Shown one piece after another: positions 13,385 to 20,880 of a stretch of 33,970 bases of DNA. The notes beneath the pieces were generated by a model. The model ran no database searches, had not been told where the DNA came from, and was given only the letters and a program-made list of their open reading frames with translations. Numbering within the stretch: the first letter of the stretch is position 1; each line of letters opens with the position of its first letter. Where the stretch lies: contig CAJUJK010000037.1 in assembly GCA_910586705.1 (NCBI GenBank), forward strand, positions 1 to 33,970, written 5' to 3'. The stretch comes from an uncultured Lachnospiraceae bacterium (GTDB lineage Bacteria; Bacillota; Clostridia; Lachnospirales; Lachnospiraceae). Both the position numbers and the translations under genes were made by a program.

Positions 13385-15379
13385 TCACCCAAACTTCGCA
13401 ATATCATAAGTGAGCGTGATATCTTTCTCCCCATAAAGTTTGAAATAGTTCTGCACGATGCGGTCCGTCACCACGCGCACATTCTCCCGTCCCGTACCCA
13501 ACAGGATCACAAGGAACTGGGAACTGCTGTATCTCGCGCCCACGTCCACGCCGCGCAGGGATTTGCAGATCGCCTGCTCCATGCATTGCATGGCGGTCTC
13601 CATGCGCTCCAGCTTGACCTCGCTGCCATTGGAGGAGAACAGGGTGAATAACAGAAGCTGCGTCTCCTTCTTGCTGCGCGCCGACATATGTTTCACGAAA
13701 TCGTACACATGGTTGAACTCGTCGTAATCCACCTGAAAAGCGCCCTGATAGATCTCCCGGTTCTTGATCGCGTCCATAATCTTATCCAGATCGCTCTGGG
13801 ACTGTTCGGGTGTCCGCAGAATGCCGGATCTCTGGAAGAACCCGTAATGGTTCCCTCTGCTCTGTTTCACCAGATAGAGCGCCTTATCAGCTCTTCTGTA
13901 AAGCTCCTCAAACTCTCTGCCATCCGTCCCGGAGATGCTGATGCCCACGGAAAGTTCCGCATCCTTCAGTACCTCGGTCTCCTCCTGCTTTTGGCGGAAA
14001 GCTTCCAGAAGCCCCTCCACCTTCCGCGTGACGACTTCCTCGTCGGTCACACCCGGCAGATAATACAGGAACTCATCCCCGCCGGTCCGGCAGACAATCT
14101 CGTTCTCACAGACTCCCCTCAGCACATCTGCCACCGTCTTTAAAGCGTAATCCCCCATCAGATGACCGTGCACATCGTTTATGCGCCTGAAATGATCCAG
14201 ATCTATCAGCATCAATGCGCCGCCTTCTGCGCGCAGACTTAAGGAAATGTCGTGTTCTCCCTTCTGTCTGCTGAGAAGCCCGGTCAGATAATCGACAGGT
14301 GATTCCAATATATTTTCGTTGCCCATGGTAATGCCCATGATCTTGCCGCTGTCGAAAATCGGCGTCGCCAGATCCTCCTCGGGCATCCACATTTTCTCCA
14401 GTGCGCCCTCTTTGATCAGGTCTACAAAAATATCTACCAGCTCGGGATCCCACTGGCTTCCCTTCCCCTTCTCCAGCTCCTGCATGACCACGTCGTCATT
14501 CAGCCGCCTGCGGTACACACGGTTGCTGGTCATGGCGTCGTAGGAATCCACCAGACCGATCACCCTTGCCACCAGAGGAATGCTCTCTCCCTTTAATCCT
14601 TCCGGGTATCCCCTGCCGTCATAGCGCTCGTGGTGATATTTCGCGCCCACATTGACGTTGGGAAACATCTTAAAGTCATTCAAAATCTCAGCGCCCACAA
14701 GGGTATGCCCCTTGATCAGACGAAACTCCACATCCGTCAGCTTAAAAGGCTTGTTGAGCACGGCATCGGGCACGCCGATCTTTCCCACATCATGCAGCAT
14801 CGCCACATAATAAATGTTCTGGATCTCCTCCTCAGACCAGCCCAGACGCTGCGCAAGGAGTTCGGAGTACGCTGCCACCCGCATGGAGTGTCCTTTTGTA
14901 TAGTCATCCTTCGCATCCACTGTATTGGCGACCGTCATAATCGCCTGAATCGTGATGCGCTCCATCTCCTTCGTCTTTTCGTCCAGTCTGCGCTGCAGAT
15001 CCTTCCGATAACCGTCCAGCTCAATGGTGCTTCTGATCCGGCTCAGCATAATATTCGGCTCAAAAGGCTTGGCAATATAATCGTTTGCGCCCACACGGAA
15101 ACACTCGATCTCCGTCTCCGCGCTACGGTCAGCCGTCAGAAAGATCACTGGAATTTTGCACCAGCGCGGATCCTTCTGCAATGTCGCCATCACCTCAAAG
15201 CCGCCGATCTCCGGCATATTGATATCCAGAAGAATCAGATCCGGCATGTGGCGCTCCAGATACTTAAATGCCTGTTTCCCCGAATTTACGGCAACCGCCT
15301 TGTACTCTCCCTCAAGGAGTTTCTGCGCCGTGGACAGCGTCAGCCTGTCATCATCGACAATCAAAATTATTTTTTTCAT
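13385..15379 (-). CDS. Response regulator with HD-GYP and GGDEF domains plus a degenerate second GGDEF-like domain
   Basis: 664 residues. The REC domain (1-120) has the acidic pocket D10/D11, phospho-acceptor D52 (LLDINMP) and K104. A coiled linker precedes an HD-GYP c-di-GMP phosphodiesterase domain (about 145-335) with H196-D197 (LHDVGKIG), HHE at 249-251 and GYP at 257-259, all intact. A GGDEF domain follows (about 360-515) with an intact RTGGDEF (GGDEF 433-437) and no RxxD inhibitory site. The last 135 residues resemble another cyclase domain, with RYSSSQF (616-622) in place of RYGGDEF. It could both make and break c-di-GMP under phosphorylation control. ATG at 15379 follows GGGGG weakly. 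No partner histidine kinase is adjacent. Confidence 0.92.
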   Translation of the reverse strand: MKKIILIVDDDRLTLSTAQKLLEGEYKAVAVNSGKQAFKYLERHMPDLILLDINMPEIGGFEVMATLQKDPRWCKIPVIFLTADRSAETEIECFRVGANDYIAKPFEPNIMLSRIRSTIELDGYRKDLQRRLDEKTKEMERITIQAIMTVANTVDAKDDYTKGHSMRVAAYSELLAQRLGWSEEEIQNIYYVAMLHDVGKIGVPDAVLNKPFKLTDVEFRLIKGHTLVGAEILNDFKMFPNVNVGAKYHHERYDGRGYPEGLKGESIPLVARVIGLVDSYDAMTSNRVYRRRLNDDVVMQELEKGKGSQWDPELVDIFVDLIKEGALEKMWMPEEDLATPIFDSGKIMGITMGNENILESPVDYLTGLLSRQKGEHDISLSLRAEGGALMLIDLDHFRRINDVHGHLMGDYALKTVADVLRGVCENEIVCRTGGDEFLYYLPGVTDEEVVTRKVEGLLEAFRQKQEETEVLKDAELSVGISISGTDGREFEELYRRADKALYLVKQSRGNHYGFFQRSGILRTPEQSQSDLDKIMDAIKNREIYQGAFQVDYDEFNHVYDFVKHMSARSKKETQLLLFTLFSSNGSEVKLERMETAMQCMEQAICKSLRGVDVGARYSSSQFLVILLGTGRENVRVVTDRIVQNYFKLYGEKDITLTYDIAKFG

Positions 15380-15420
15380 TTGTCCCCCATATTAACTATG
15401 TAACATACGGCTCCTTTTTC

Positions 15421-15449
15421 ATTATACGCGCACCAGAGACAAAAAGCAA
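15421..15449 (-). promoter_or_regulatory. Promoter of the c-di-GMP response regulator gene
   Basis: Minus strand TTGCTT (15444-15449), 17-base spacer, perfect TATAAT (15421-15426), 42 bases before the ATG at 15379. Confidence 0.65.
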
Positions 15450-15514
15450 ACATAACTCCGATCAATTCGACGCATTTTCACACAATTCCGTATCAGGTAT
15501 CCGGGATTGCCGGA

Positions 15515-16255
15515 TTAACTGTCCCGGCTCATCTCCTTTTTCAGACGCCGCATAATCTTTTTTTCCAGTCTGGAAATATAGGACTGCGAAATTCCGAGCA
15601 GTTCCGCCACCTCCTTCTGTGTCAGTTCCTTACCTTCCGCGTTCCCGATTCCGAAACGCAGGCGGATGATCGTCTGCTCCCGCTCGGACAGTTTGGCAAT
15701 CGCCCGGATCAGCAGTTTCCTCTCCACTTCGTCCTCCAGATCCTTGTAAATGACATCCTCATCCGTTCCCAGAATATCGGAAAGCAGAAGTTCATTGCCG
15801 TCCCAGTCCACATTTAAGGGCTCGTCGATGGAAACTTCCATCCGGTGCTTGTTATTCCTTCTCAAGTACATCAGAATTTCATTCTCAATACAGCGTGAAG
15901 CGTAAGTTGCCAGTTTGATGTTTTTCCCCGGATTAAAAGTGTTGATGGACTTGATCAGCCCGATCGTGCCGATGGAGATCAGATCTTCCACACCAACGCC
16001 CGTATTGTCAAACTTTTTCGCTATGTATACCACCAGTCTTAAGTTATGTTCTATCAGAATTGATTTTGCCTCGTCCTCATATTCCGTTCCCAGATCGCTG
16101 ATGATCTCATTTTCCCTTTCGCTTTCGAGAGGCGGCGGCAGTACCTCTGCCCCTCCTATGTAATGAATGTCCCCCTGTCTGGTCATCAGGAACTTCTGGT
16201 CCCTGTGAACCATCTTAAACTGAATCTTACCGGGAATTGCCACTTTTAAAACCAT
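15515..16255 (-). CDS. sigE: Mother-cell sigma factor SigE (pro-SigE)
   Basis: 246 residues. Early mother-cell sigma factor, made as an inactive precursor. The first 20-30 residues are the pro-sequence removed by SpoIIGA; GGAEVLPPPLESERENEI follows. Region 2: HNLRLVVYIAKKFDNTGVGVEDLISIGTIGLIKSINTF and KLATYASRCIENEILMYLRR. Region 4: LSEREQTIIRLRFG...KEVAELLGISQSYISRLEKKI. ATG at 16255 with AGGAGG upstream, 11 bases after spoIIGA, so the two are one operon. Confidence 0.97.
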   Translation of the reverse strand: MVLKVAIPGKIQFKMVHRDQKFLMTRQGDIHYIGGAEVLPPPLESERENEIISDLGTEYEDEAKSILIEHNLRLVVYIAKKFDNTGVGVEDLISIGTIGLIKSINTFNPGKNIKLATYASRCIENEILMYLRRNNKHRMEVSIDEPLNVDWDGNELLLSDILGTDEDVIYKDLEDEVERKLLIRAIAKLSEREQTIIRLRFGIGNAEGKELTQKEVAELLGISQSYISRLEKKIMRRLKKEMSRDS

Positions 16256-16266
16256 CTTTTTTCCTC

Positions 16267-17079
16267 CTAGTTTTCTAATAGCCCGGGGTGTAATATCATC
16301 TGGTAATCACTGTCCTCCGATATTCCCGTATCACAAACCGCAACTATGACATGTTCTCTTCTGAGCATTCCGCCCGCCTCCTCGATCCGCATCTCCGGCA
16401 GTTCGTAGGCGGAGAGAATCCCGCCCTGTTTTCCCACGCTTCTGTAGGGAACTGCGTGAAACTTTTCCTGAGACAGACAGGACGCCATACAGCGGGCAAT
16501 CTTCCTGCTGATAATGCTCACCGGCGCACCGCTTATGGGATCCGACAGATGGTTTCCCGTATCCACCAGCGCCCTTATGCGGATTTCCTGTCTCAGAGAC
16601 GGCACATAGACGCGCACTGTCCGCAGACTGTCCTCCCGCCGCCTGAGCAGCCATTGTAAAACAGCCCGCAGCGCCAGATAGGACACCGCACCCGCCGTCA
16701 GGGTTAAGAAAAGACTTCCGCCACCCTTCACAACGACTCTTAAGCGATTCAGAATCCATATCATACCGCCGCCTAAAAAAAAGCCGGCGGCAGCCATTAG
16801 CAGAGACGCTCTCAGAAGGCTGCGCACACCGTGTATCTGATAGGTGAGGCACATCATACACATACTGACAGGTATGGAACCAAGCAGAAGTCTGCCTCCC
16901 ACTGTGAAAACCGGCAGCATCAGACACAGGCAGCTCATCCCGGCTCCCACCGCCGCTCCCAGCCAGATTTTCCGGCGCGTGGCAGTACGCCGCATAATTT
17001 GTCCGGCTAAGGACAGCAGATACAGATCAGTCGTCATCTGCAGGATGAAAACACTGTCAATATATAATTTGTAATACAC
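16267..17079 (-). CDS. spoIIGA: Sigma-E processing peptidase SpoIIGA
   Basis: 270 residues. A membrane aspartic protease that matures pro-SigE in the mother cell after asymmetric division. The N-terminal half has five likely membrane spans (about 5-25, 38-58, 63-82, 90-110, 122-145); the C-terminal domain carries the pepsin-like motif LVDTGNHLSDP with catalytic D173. The start is GTG at 17079 (MYYKLYIDSVF), with GGAGG six bases upstream. Its promoter carries a Spo0A-box-like site. It is followed by sigE at 11 bases, the normal spoIIG operon. Confidence 0.95.
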   Translation of the reverse strand: MYYKLYIDSVFILQMTTDLYLLSLAGQIMRRTATRRKIWLGAAVGAGMSCLCLMLPVFTVGGRLLLGSIPVSMCMMCLTYQIHGVRSLLRASLLMAAAGFFLGGGMIWILNRLRVVVKGGGSLFLTLTAGAVSYLALRAVLQWLLRRREDSLRTVRVYVPSLRQEIRIRALVDTGNHLSDPISGAPVSIISRKIARCMASCLSQEKFHAVPYRSVGKQGGILSAYELPEMRIEEAGGMLRREHVIVAVCDTGISEDSDYQMILHPGLLEN

Positions 17080-17103
17080 ATTCCACCTCCGTATTTCCTT
17101 TTC

Positions 17104-17138
17104 ATTATAGGAAATACCGGGCGCATATTCTGTCGCAA
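17104..17138 (-). promoter_or_regulatory. Spo0A-type promoter of spoIIGA-sigE with a long spacer
   Basis: Minus strand TATAAT (17104-17109). TTCTGTCGCAA (17128-17138, plus-strand reading) differs at two positions from the Spo0A-box TTTTGTCGAAA and overlaps a TTGCGA -35-like element 23 bases from the -10. In Bacillus subtilis the spoIIG promoter also has a too-long (22-bp) spacer and needs Spo0A. Confidence 0.6.
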
Positions 17139-17194
17139 TTGCAGAGCATTTTCCCTATTTTTCCAGACACATAACAACAAAGTAACACAAAGTT

Positions 17195-17276
17195 CGAGCG
17201 GGAAAGCTTTTATTCCCGCTCGCCGCGCGCCCCATGCGCCGCTTCTGCGGCATACTTCCTCTGCGTGGGGCTGCGC
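17195..17276 (-). repeat. Second structured inverted-repeat element, beside the ftsZ terminator
   Basis: Two adjoining hairpins. One is CGAGCGGGAA (17195-17204)/TTCCCGCTCG (17213-17222). The other has outer stem GCGC-GCCCCA (17225-17234)/TGGGGC-t-GCGC (17266-17276) and inner GCCGC/GCGGC (17238-17251). It follows the ftsZ terminator directly. On the minus strand it shares GCAGAGG followed by GAAG, and GCGCGG followed by GAG, with the 7044-7149 element in the same order. Confidence 0.5.
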
Positions 17277-17308
17277 AAAAAACCACAGGATATTCTCCTG
17301 TGGTTTTT
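17277..17308 (-). terminator. Terminator of ftsZ and the dcw cluster
   Basis: Minus strand CCACAGGA/TCCTGTGG stem extended by A/T pairs (17296-17307 with 17279-17290), 5-base loop, T6 at 17277-17282. It begins 27 bases after the ftsZ stop. Confidence 0.9.
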
Positions 17309-17334
17309 CATATCTTTTCATATTATTTTAATTT

Positions 17335-18546
17335 CTATTTCCTTAAGAAACTCGGGATATCCAGCGATTTCTCCTCCACGGAGCTCTTGATATCGTTGGT
17401 TTTCTGAATCCCGATCGGCTTAAGCCCTGCCTGCGCCTTCGCCTGTCCGCCCTGTGTCACCGGCTGCTTCAGACCCAAGTTCGCCGCCGCAAACGCGCTA
17501 AGCCCCGTGCCTGTTCCCACCGTGCTCTTTCCCTGCAGGGAAGTGGGGGTTATGTATCCGCTCTTAAAGCCGAGCCCTGCGCCTTGTCTGCCCGCCTTCT
17601 CCTCAATGCCTGTCGCGATAATGGTAACATTACAAGTGTCCGTCATACTGGAATCATACATCGCACCGAAGATGATATTCACCTCGTCACCTGTAAGATT
17701 TCTCACATAATCGGAAGCATCGGACGCATCCGCAAGGGAAATATCGCCGGAAACGTTGATAATCACGTGGGTCGCCCCGGTGATGGTCGTCTCAAGCAGC
17801 GGGCTCTCCACCGCCATCTTCGCCGCTTCCGCCGCCTTATCGTCACCCTTCCCGGTGCCGATACCGATATGCGCGATACCCTTGTCCTTCATAACCGTCT
17901 GCACGTCCGCGAAATCCAGATTGATAATCGCGGGCATATTGATCAGATCCGTAATGCCCTGCACCGCCTGCTGGAGCACTTCATCCGCTTTCTTAAGCGC
18001 CTCCGGCATGGTGGTACGCCTGTCCACAATCTCAAGAAGTTTGTCGTTTGGAATCACGATCAGGGTATCTACATTGTCCTTAATTTTCTCAATCCCGGAC
18101 AGGGCATTGGTCATACGCGCCTTCGCCTCAAAACGGAAGGGCTTCGTCACCACGCCCACAGTCAGAATGCCCATATCCTTCGCAAGTTTCGCCACCACAG
18201 GAGCCGCTCCCGTTCCTGTGCCGCCGCCCATACCGCAGGTGACAAACACCATGTCCGCTCCCTTTAATGCCTGCGTCACTTCCTCGGAGCTCTCCTCCGC
18301 AGCCTTCTCGCCAATCTCCGGCTTCGCGCCCGCGCCAAGCCCCTTGGTAAGCTTCTCGCCGATCTGCAGCAGTCTGGTCGCCCTGCAAAGCTGCAATGCC
18401 TGCTTGTCCGTATTGATACCGATAAACTCCACACCGTCTATCTCTTCATCTATCATTCTATTAACAGCGTTATTGCCCGCGCCGCCGACACCGACAACGA
18501 TAATCTTCGCAGCGGACTCCGCTTCATTCGACTTAATCTCCAGCAA
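17335..18546 (-). CDS. ftsZ: Cell division protein FtsZ
   Basis: 403 residues from a TTG at 18546 (MLEIKSNEAESAAKIIVVG). GGAGG lies seven bases upstream of that TTG and inside the longer frame (to 18585), and family members start with the same MLEIK-type sequence. FtsZ is the tubulin-like GTPase that forms the division ring. Visible motifs: VGVGGAGNNAVNRM (18-31), the tubulin signature GGGTGTG (107-113), the T7-loop region NLDFADVQTVM with catalytic Asp residues, and the C-terminal DIPSFLRK that binds partner proteins. No ftsA precedes it. It has its own promoter as well as read-through from ftsQ. Confidence 0.97.
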   Translation of the reverse strand: MLEIKSNEAESAAKIIVVGVGGAGNNAVNRMIDEEIDGVEFIGINTDKQALQLCRATRLLQIGEKLTKGLGAGAKPEIGEKAAEESSEEVTQALKGADMVFVTCGMGGGTGTGAAPVVAKLAKDMGILTVGVVTKPFRFEAKARMTNALSGIEKIKDNVDTLIVIPNDKLLEIVDRRTTMPEALKKADEVLQQAVQGITDLINMPAIINLDFADVQTVMKDKGIAHIGIGTGKGDDKAAEAAKMAVESPLLETTITGATHVIINVSGDISLADASDASDYVRNLTGDEVNIIFGAMYDSSMTDTCNVTIIATGIEEKAGRQGAGLGFKSGYITPTSLQGKSTVGTGTGLSAFAAANLGLKQPVTQGGQAKAQAGLKPIGIQKTNDIKSSVEEKSLDIPSFLRK

Positions 18547-18596
18547 GGTGATTCCTCCTTCTACTTCCACATACTCCATGCACAATCATATACTTT

Positions 18597-18625
18597 ATCA
18601 TATAATTATTTTCCGAACTTAGCAA
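18597..18625 (-). promoter_or_regulatory. ftsZ promoter
   Basis: Minus strand TTGCTA (18620-18625), 17-base spacer, TATGAT (18597-18602), about 50 bases before the TTG start. Confidence 0.6.
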
Positions 18626-18680
18626 CCCATTTTTTTCTTTTTGTCCGATTTTGCACCGAATTATCCGGGGCACTTTCCCG

Positions 18681-19541
18681 TCAATCCTGCTCAAAGCTGT
18701 ATGTTTTCGTGTCTTCGCTGTATTCACGCATATCTAAAGTACCACTTTTTCCCAGCAGATCCGGCAGAATATACTGCAGTTTCATAATTTTTTCATCGAT
18801 ATCCTCGTTTTTTCCCAGTGCGATCTTCGCCTCCCCGAAATACAGTGTCACCTCATAGGTGCTGTCAAAATAAATCCTGTCAGCCGTGAGGGAATATTTC
18901 GCAAGCTGCTGGGTGATATTCAGAATCTCGTCAAACAGCTCCGGCTTGTCCACCGGCAGCGGCTCATGCAGAATCACATGGTCAAAGGAAAGCCCCGTCA
19001 CCTGTGGGATCCCGGCTGTCTCCTCCATGGACGTTTCCACCACGATGCCGTCTTTGTCAAAATACACATAACGGCCCAGATATCTGACGTAACCCGCCAG
19101 CGCTTTCTCGTACACCGTAATCCGGATTGTATCCTTCGCCTCGATCGCCACGTCCATGGTCTCTATAAAGGGAACCCCCTCTATGCCTTTATCCCGGTAC
19201 TTCAAGGACAAAAACAGGGAATTGTCGCCAAACCTGCCCCCCATCACCATCTCCATGATCTCTTCGTTGGTGTAATGGATGCTGCCGTCCACATGGACCG
19301 TCGTCACTTTATAGTTATTGATAATATAGAAATAGGCGCCGCCGAGAATCAGAAAAAGGGAAAGAAAGACCGTCAGCAGAATAACTGATCTCTTCGCCTT
19401 GCCAAAGCGGATTTTTTCTGGTCTTTCCTCACGCTTTCTGATTCTCCGCTTCTTCCTTTTCGGCTCTTCCACATCCCCATTCTTGATCAGCCGCAGATTC
19501 GGATTCGTCTTTTTCTTCTTTACGGTCTTCTTATCGCTCAT
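18681..19541 (-). CDS. ftsQ: Cell division protein FtsQ/DivIB
   Basis: 286 residues. A Lys/Arg-rich cytoplasmic N-terminus (1-52), one membrane span (about 53-75), a POTRA domain beginning VTTVHVDGSIHYTNEEIMEM and a beta domain (GRYVYFDKDGIVVETS). It forms a complex with FtsL and DivIC to control septal wall synthesis. The C-terminus LDMREYSEDTKTYSFEQD is the usual clostridial end. The start ATG at 19541 follows AAAGAGAG; it is 18 bases from the murA stop. Confidence 0.92.
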   Translation of the reverse strand: MSDKKTVKKKKTNPNLRLIKNGDVEEPKRKKRRIRKREERPEKIRFGKAKRSVILLTVFLSLFLILGGAYFYIINNYKVTTVHVDGSIHYTNEEIMEMVMGGRFGDNSLFLSLKYRDKGIEGVPFIETMDVAIEAKDTIRITVYEKALAGYVRYLGRYVYFDKDGIVVETSMEETAGIPQVTGLSFDHVILHEPLPVDKPELFDEILNITQQLAKYSLTADRIYFDSTYEVTLYFGEAKIALGKNEDIDEKIMKLQYILPDLLGKSGTLDMREYSEDTKTYSFEQD

Positions 19542-19559
19542 CCGTTCTCTCTTTTCGCA

Positions 19560-20810
19560 TTAAGCCAATTCTATCTCCGCTCCCAGATCCCGCAGGCTCC
19601 GCGCGATATCCTCATAGCCTCTGTCAATAAAATGGCGGTTTGTCACAATACCCGTGCCCTCCGCCGCCAGCGCCGCCACCACAAGCGCCGCGCCGCCGCG
19701 AAGTTCCTTCGCCTCCACGATGGTGTTACAAAGCTTCCTGCCACCCCGGATGCAGGCACAGTTTCCCTCCACCCGGATGTCGGCGCCCATTTTCCGCAAT
19801 TCGGGGACAATCCGGAACCGGTTTTCAAAAACGGTTTCCTCTATCCGCCCGTCATGTCCCGAAAAGGCGATTGCCGCCATGAAAAGAGACTGCAGATCCG
19901 TGGGAAATCCCGGGTATACCGCCGTCACCAGATTCTCCTTAAGCCCTTTGCAGGCACACCCTTCCACAAGCAGCCCCTCCGGGAGCCTGTGCAGGCGCGC
20001 ACCCAGTTTCTCCGCGCATACAAGTACGCTCTCCATCTGTCCGCATGGCGCATCCTCCAAAAAGACACAGCCGCCCGCACACAGACAGGCGGCAAGCCAT
20101 GTTCCGGCGACAATCCTGTCCGCTGGTACGCGGAAACGCACGGGATGCAGCTTTTTGACGCCCTCGATCACCAGCCGGTCTGTGCCGGCACCCTCTATCT
20201 TACCGCCGGCGCTTACCAAAAAATCGCACAACGCCTGTATCTCCGGCTCCCTTGCCGCAGGGTGGATCACCGTCACGCCCTCCGCCAGAACCGCTGCCAG
20301 AATGAGATTTTCCGTCACGCCCACGCTGACAAAAGGCAGTTCATGTACCGCGCCGTGGAGCCGTCCCGCCCTGGCGCAGAACCCTTCCGCTCCCTCCGTA
20401 ATCTCCACTCCCATGCGCCGCAGCGTGTAAAGATGCTGGTCAATGGGACGCTTTCCGATCACGCATCCGCCCGGGTATTCCATAGCCACTTCGCCCATCC
20501 GGGCAAGCAGCGCCCCCAAAAGCATAATCGAGGATCTCATAACCCCCACGGAATCCGCCGGCATATCGCACTCGGCAACCCCTCTTGTATCAATACGGAT
20601 CACATCCGCCTTTCTGCCCACCACACAGCCAAGACTTTCCAGAAGCCGCAGCATATGGTATACGTCCGAAATATCCGGGCAGTTTGTTATCTCGCAGGTG
20701 CCGTCTATCAAAAGTGTCGCCGCCAGAATGGGCAGCGAGGCATTTTTTGACCCTTGTATCTTCGTCTGTCCCGAAAGACAGTTTCCACCATAGATACGAA
20801 CAGCGTCCAT
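19560..20810 (-). CDS. murA: UDP-N-acetylglucosamine 1-carboxyvinyltransferase MurA
   Basis: 416 residues. It transfers enolpyruvate from PEP to UDP-GlcNAc, the first committed step of peptidoglycan synthesis and the target of fosfomycin. K22-N23 in GSKNASLP, the catalytic cysteine C116 in EYPGGCVIGKRPID (so not a fosfomycin-resistant Asp variant), and YPGFPTDLQ are all intact. Lachnospiraceae often carry a second murA elsewhere, so this may be the division- or sporulation-linked copy. A consensus Spo0A box lies upstream. In Bacillus the equivalent position holds murB. Confidence 0.95.
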   Translation of the reverse strand: MDAVRIYGGNCLSGQTKIQGSKNASLPILAATLLIDGTCEITNCPDISDVYHMLRLLESLGCVVGRKADVIRIDTRGVAECDMPADSVGVMRSSIMLLGALLARMGEVAMEYPGGCVIGKRPIDQHLYTLRRMGVEITEGAEGFCARAGRLHGAVHELPFVSVGVTENLILAAVLAEGVTVIHPAAREPEIQALCDFLVSAGGKIEGAGTDRLVIEGVKKLHPVRFRVPADRIVAGTWLAACLCAGGCVFLEDAPCGQMESVLVCAEKLGARLHRLPEGLLVEGCACKGLKENLVTAVYPGFPTDLQSLFMAAIAFSGHDGRIEETVFENRFRIVPELRKMGADIRVEGNCACIRGGRKLCNTIVEAKELRGGAALVVAALAAEGTGIVTNRHFIDRGYEDIARSLRDLGAEIELA

Positions 20811-20839
20811 AAATTTACCTCTGCTTCTATTTATGACCT

Positions 20840-20867
20840 ATTCTATCTATATGGATTTTCGACAAAA
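20840..20867 (-). promoter_or_regulatory. Perfect Spo0A box upstream of murA
   Basis: The minus strand TTTTGTCGAAAA (20856-20867) is a full match to the Spo0A box core TGTCGAA with A/T flanks. TAGAAT (20840-20845) and CATAAA (20830-20835) are possible -10 boxes; with the latter, the box would sit about -33 to -44, an activating position. It is in the 70-bp gap between ftsW and murA, not in a coding region. Confidence 0.6.
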
Positions 20868-20880
20868 AATTATCTTGTCC

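Noticed and set aside
17034..17321. Minus-strand open frame of 95 codons between ftsZ and spoIIGA
   Set aside because: It runs through the ftsZ terminator, the inverted-repeat element and the spoIIGA promoter.
17756..18622. Plus-strand open frame of 288 codons across ftsZ
   Set aside because: Antisense to ftsZ; Ser/Pro/Ile-rich composition typical of shadow frames.
19632..20750. Plus-strand open frame of 372 codons across murA
   Set aside because: Antisense to a complete MurA with all catalytic residues; a by-product of GC-rich codon use.
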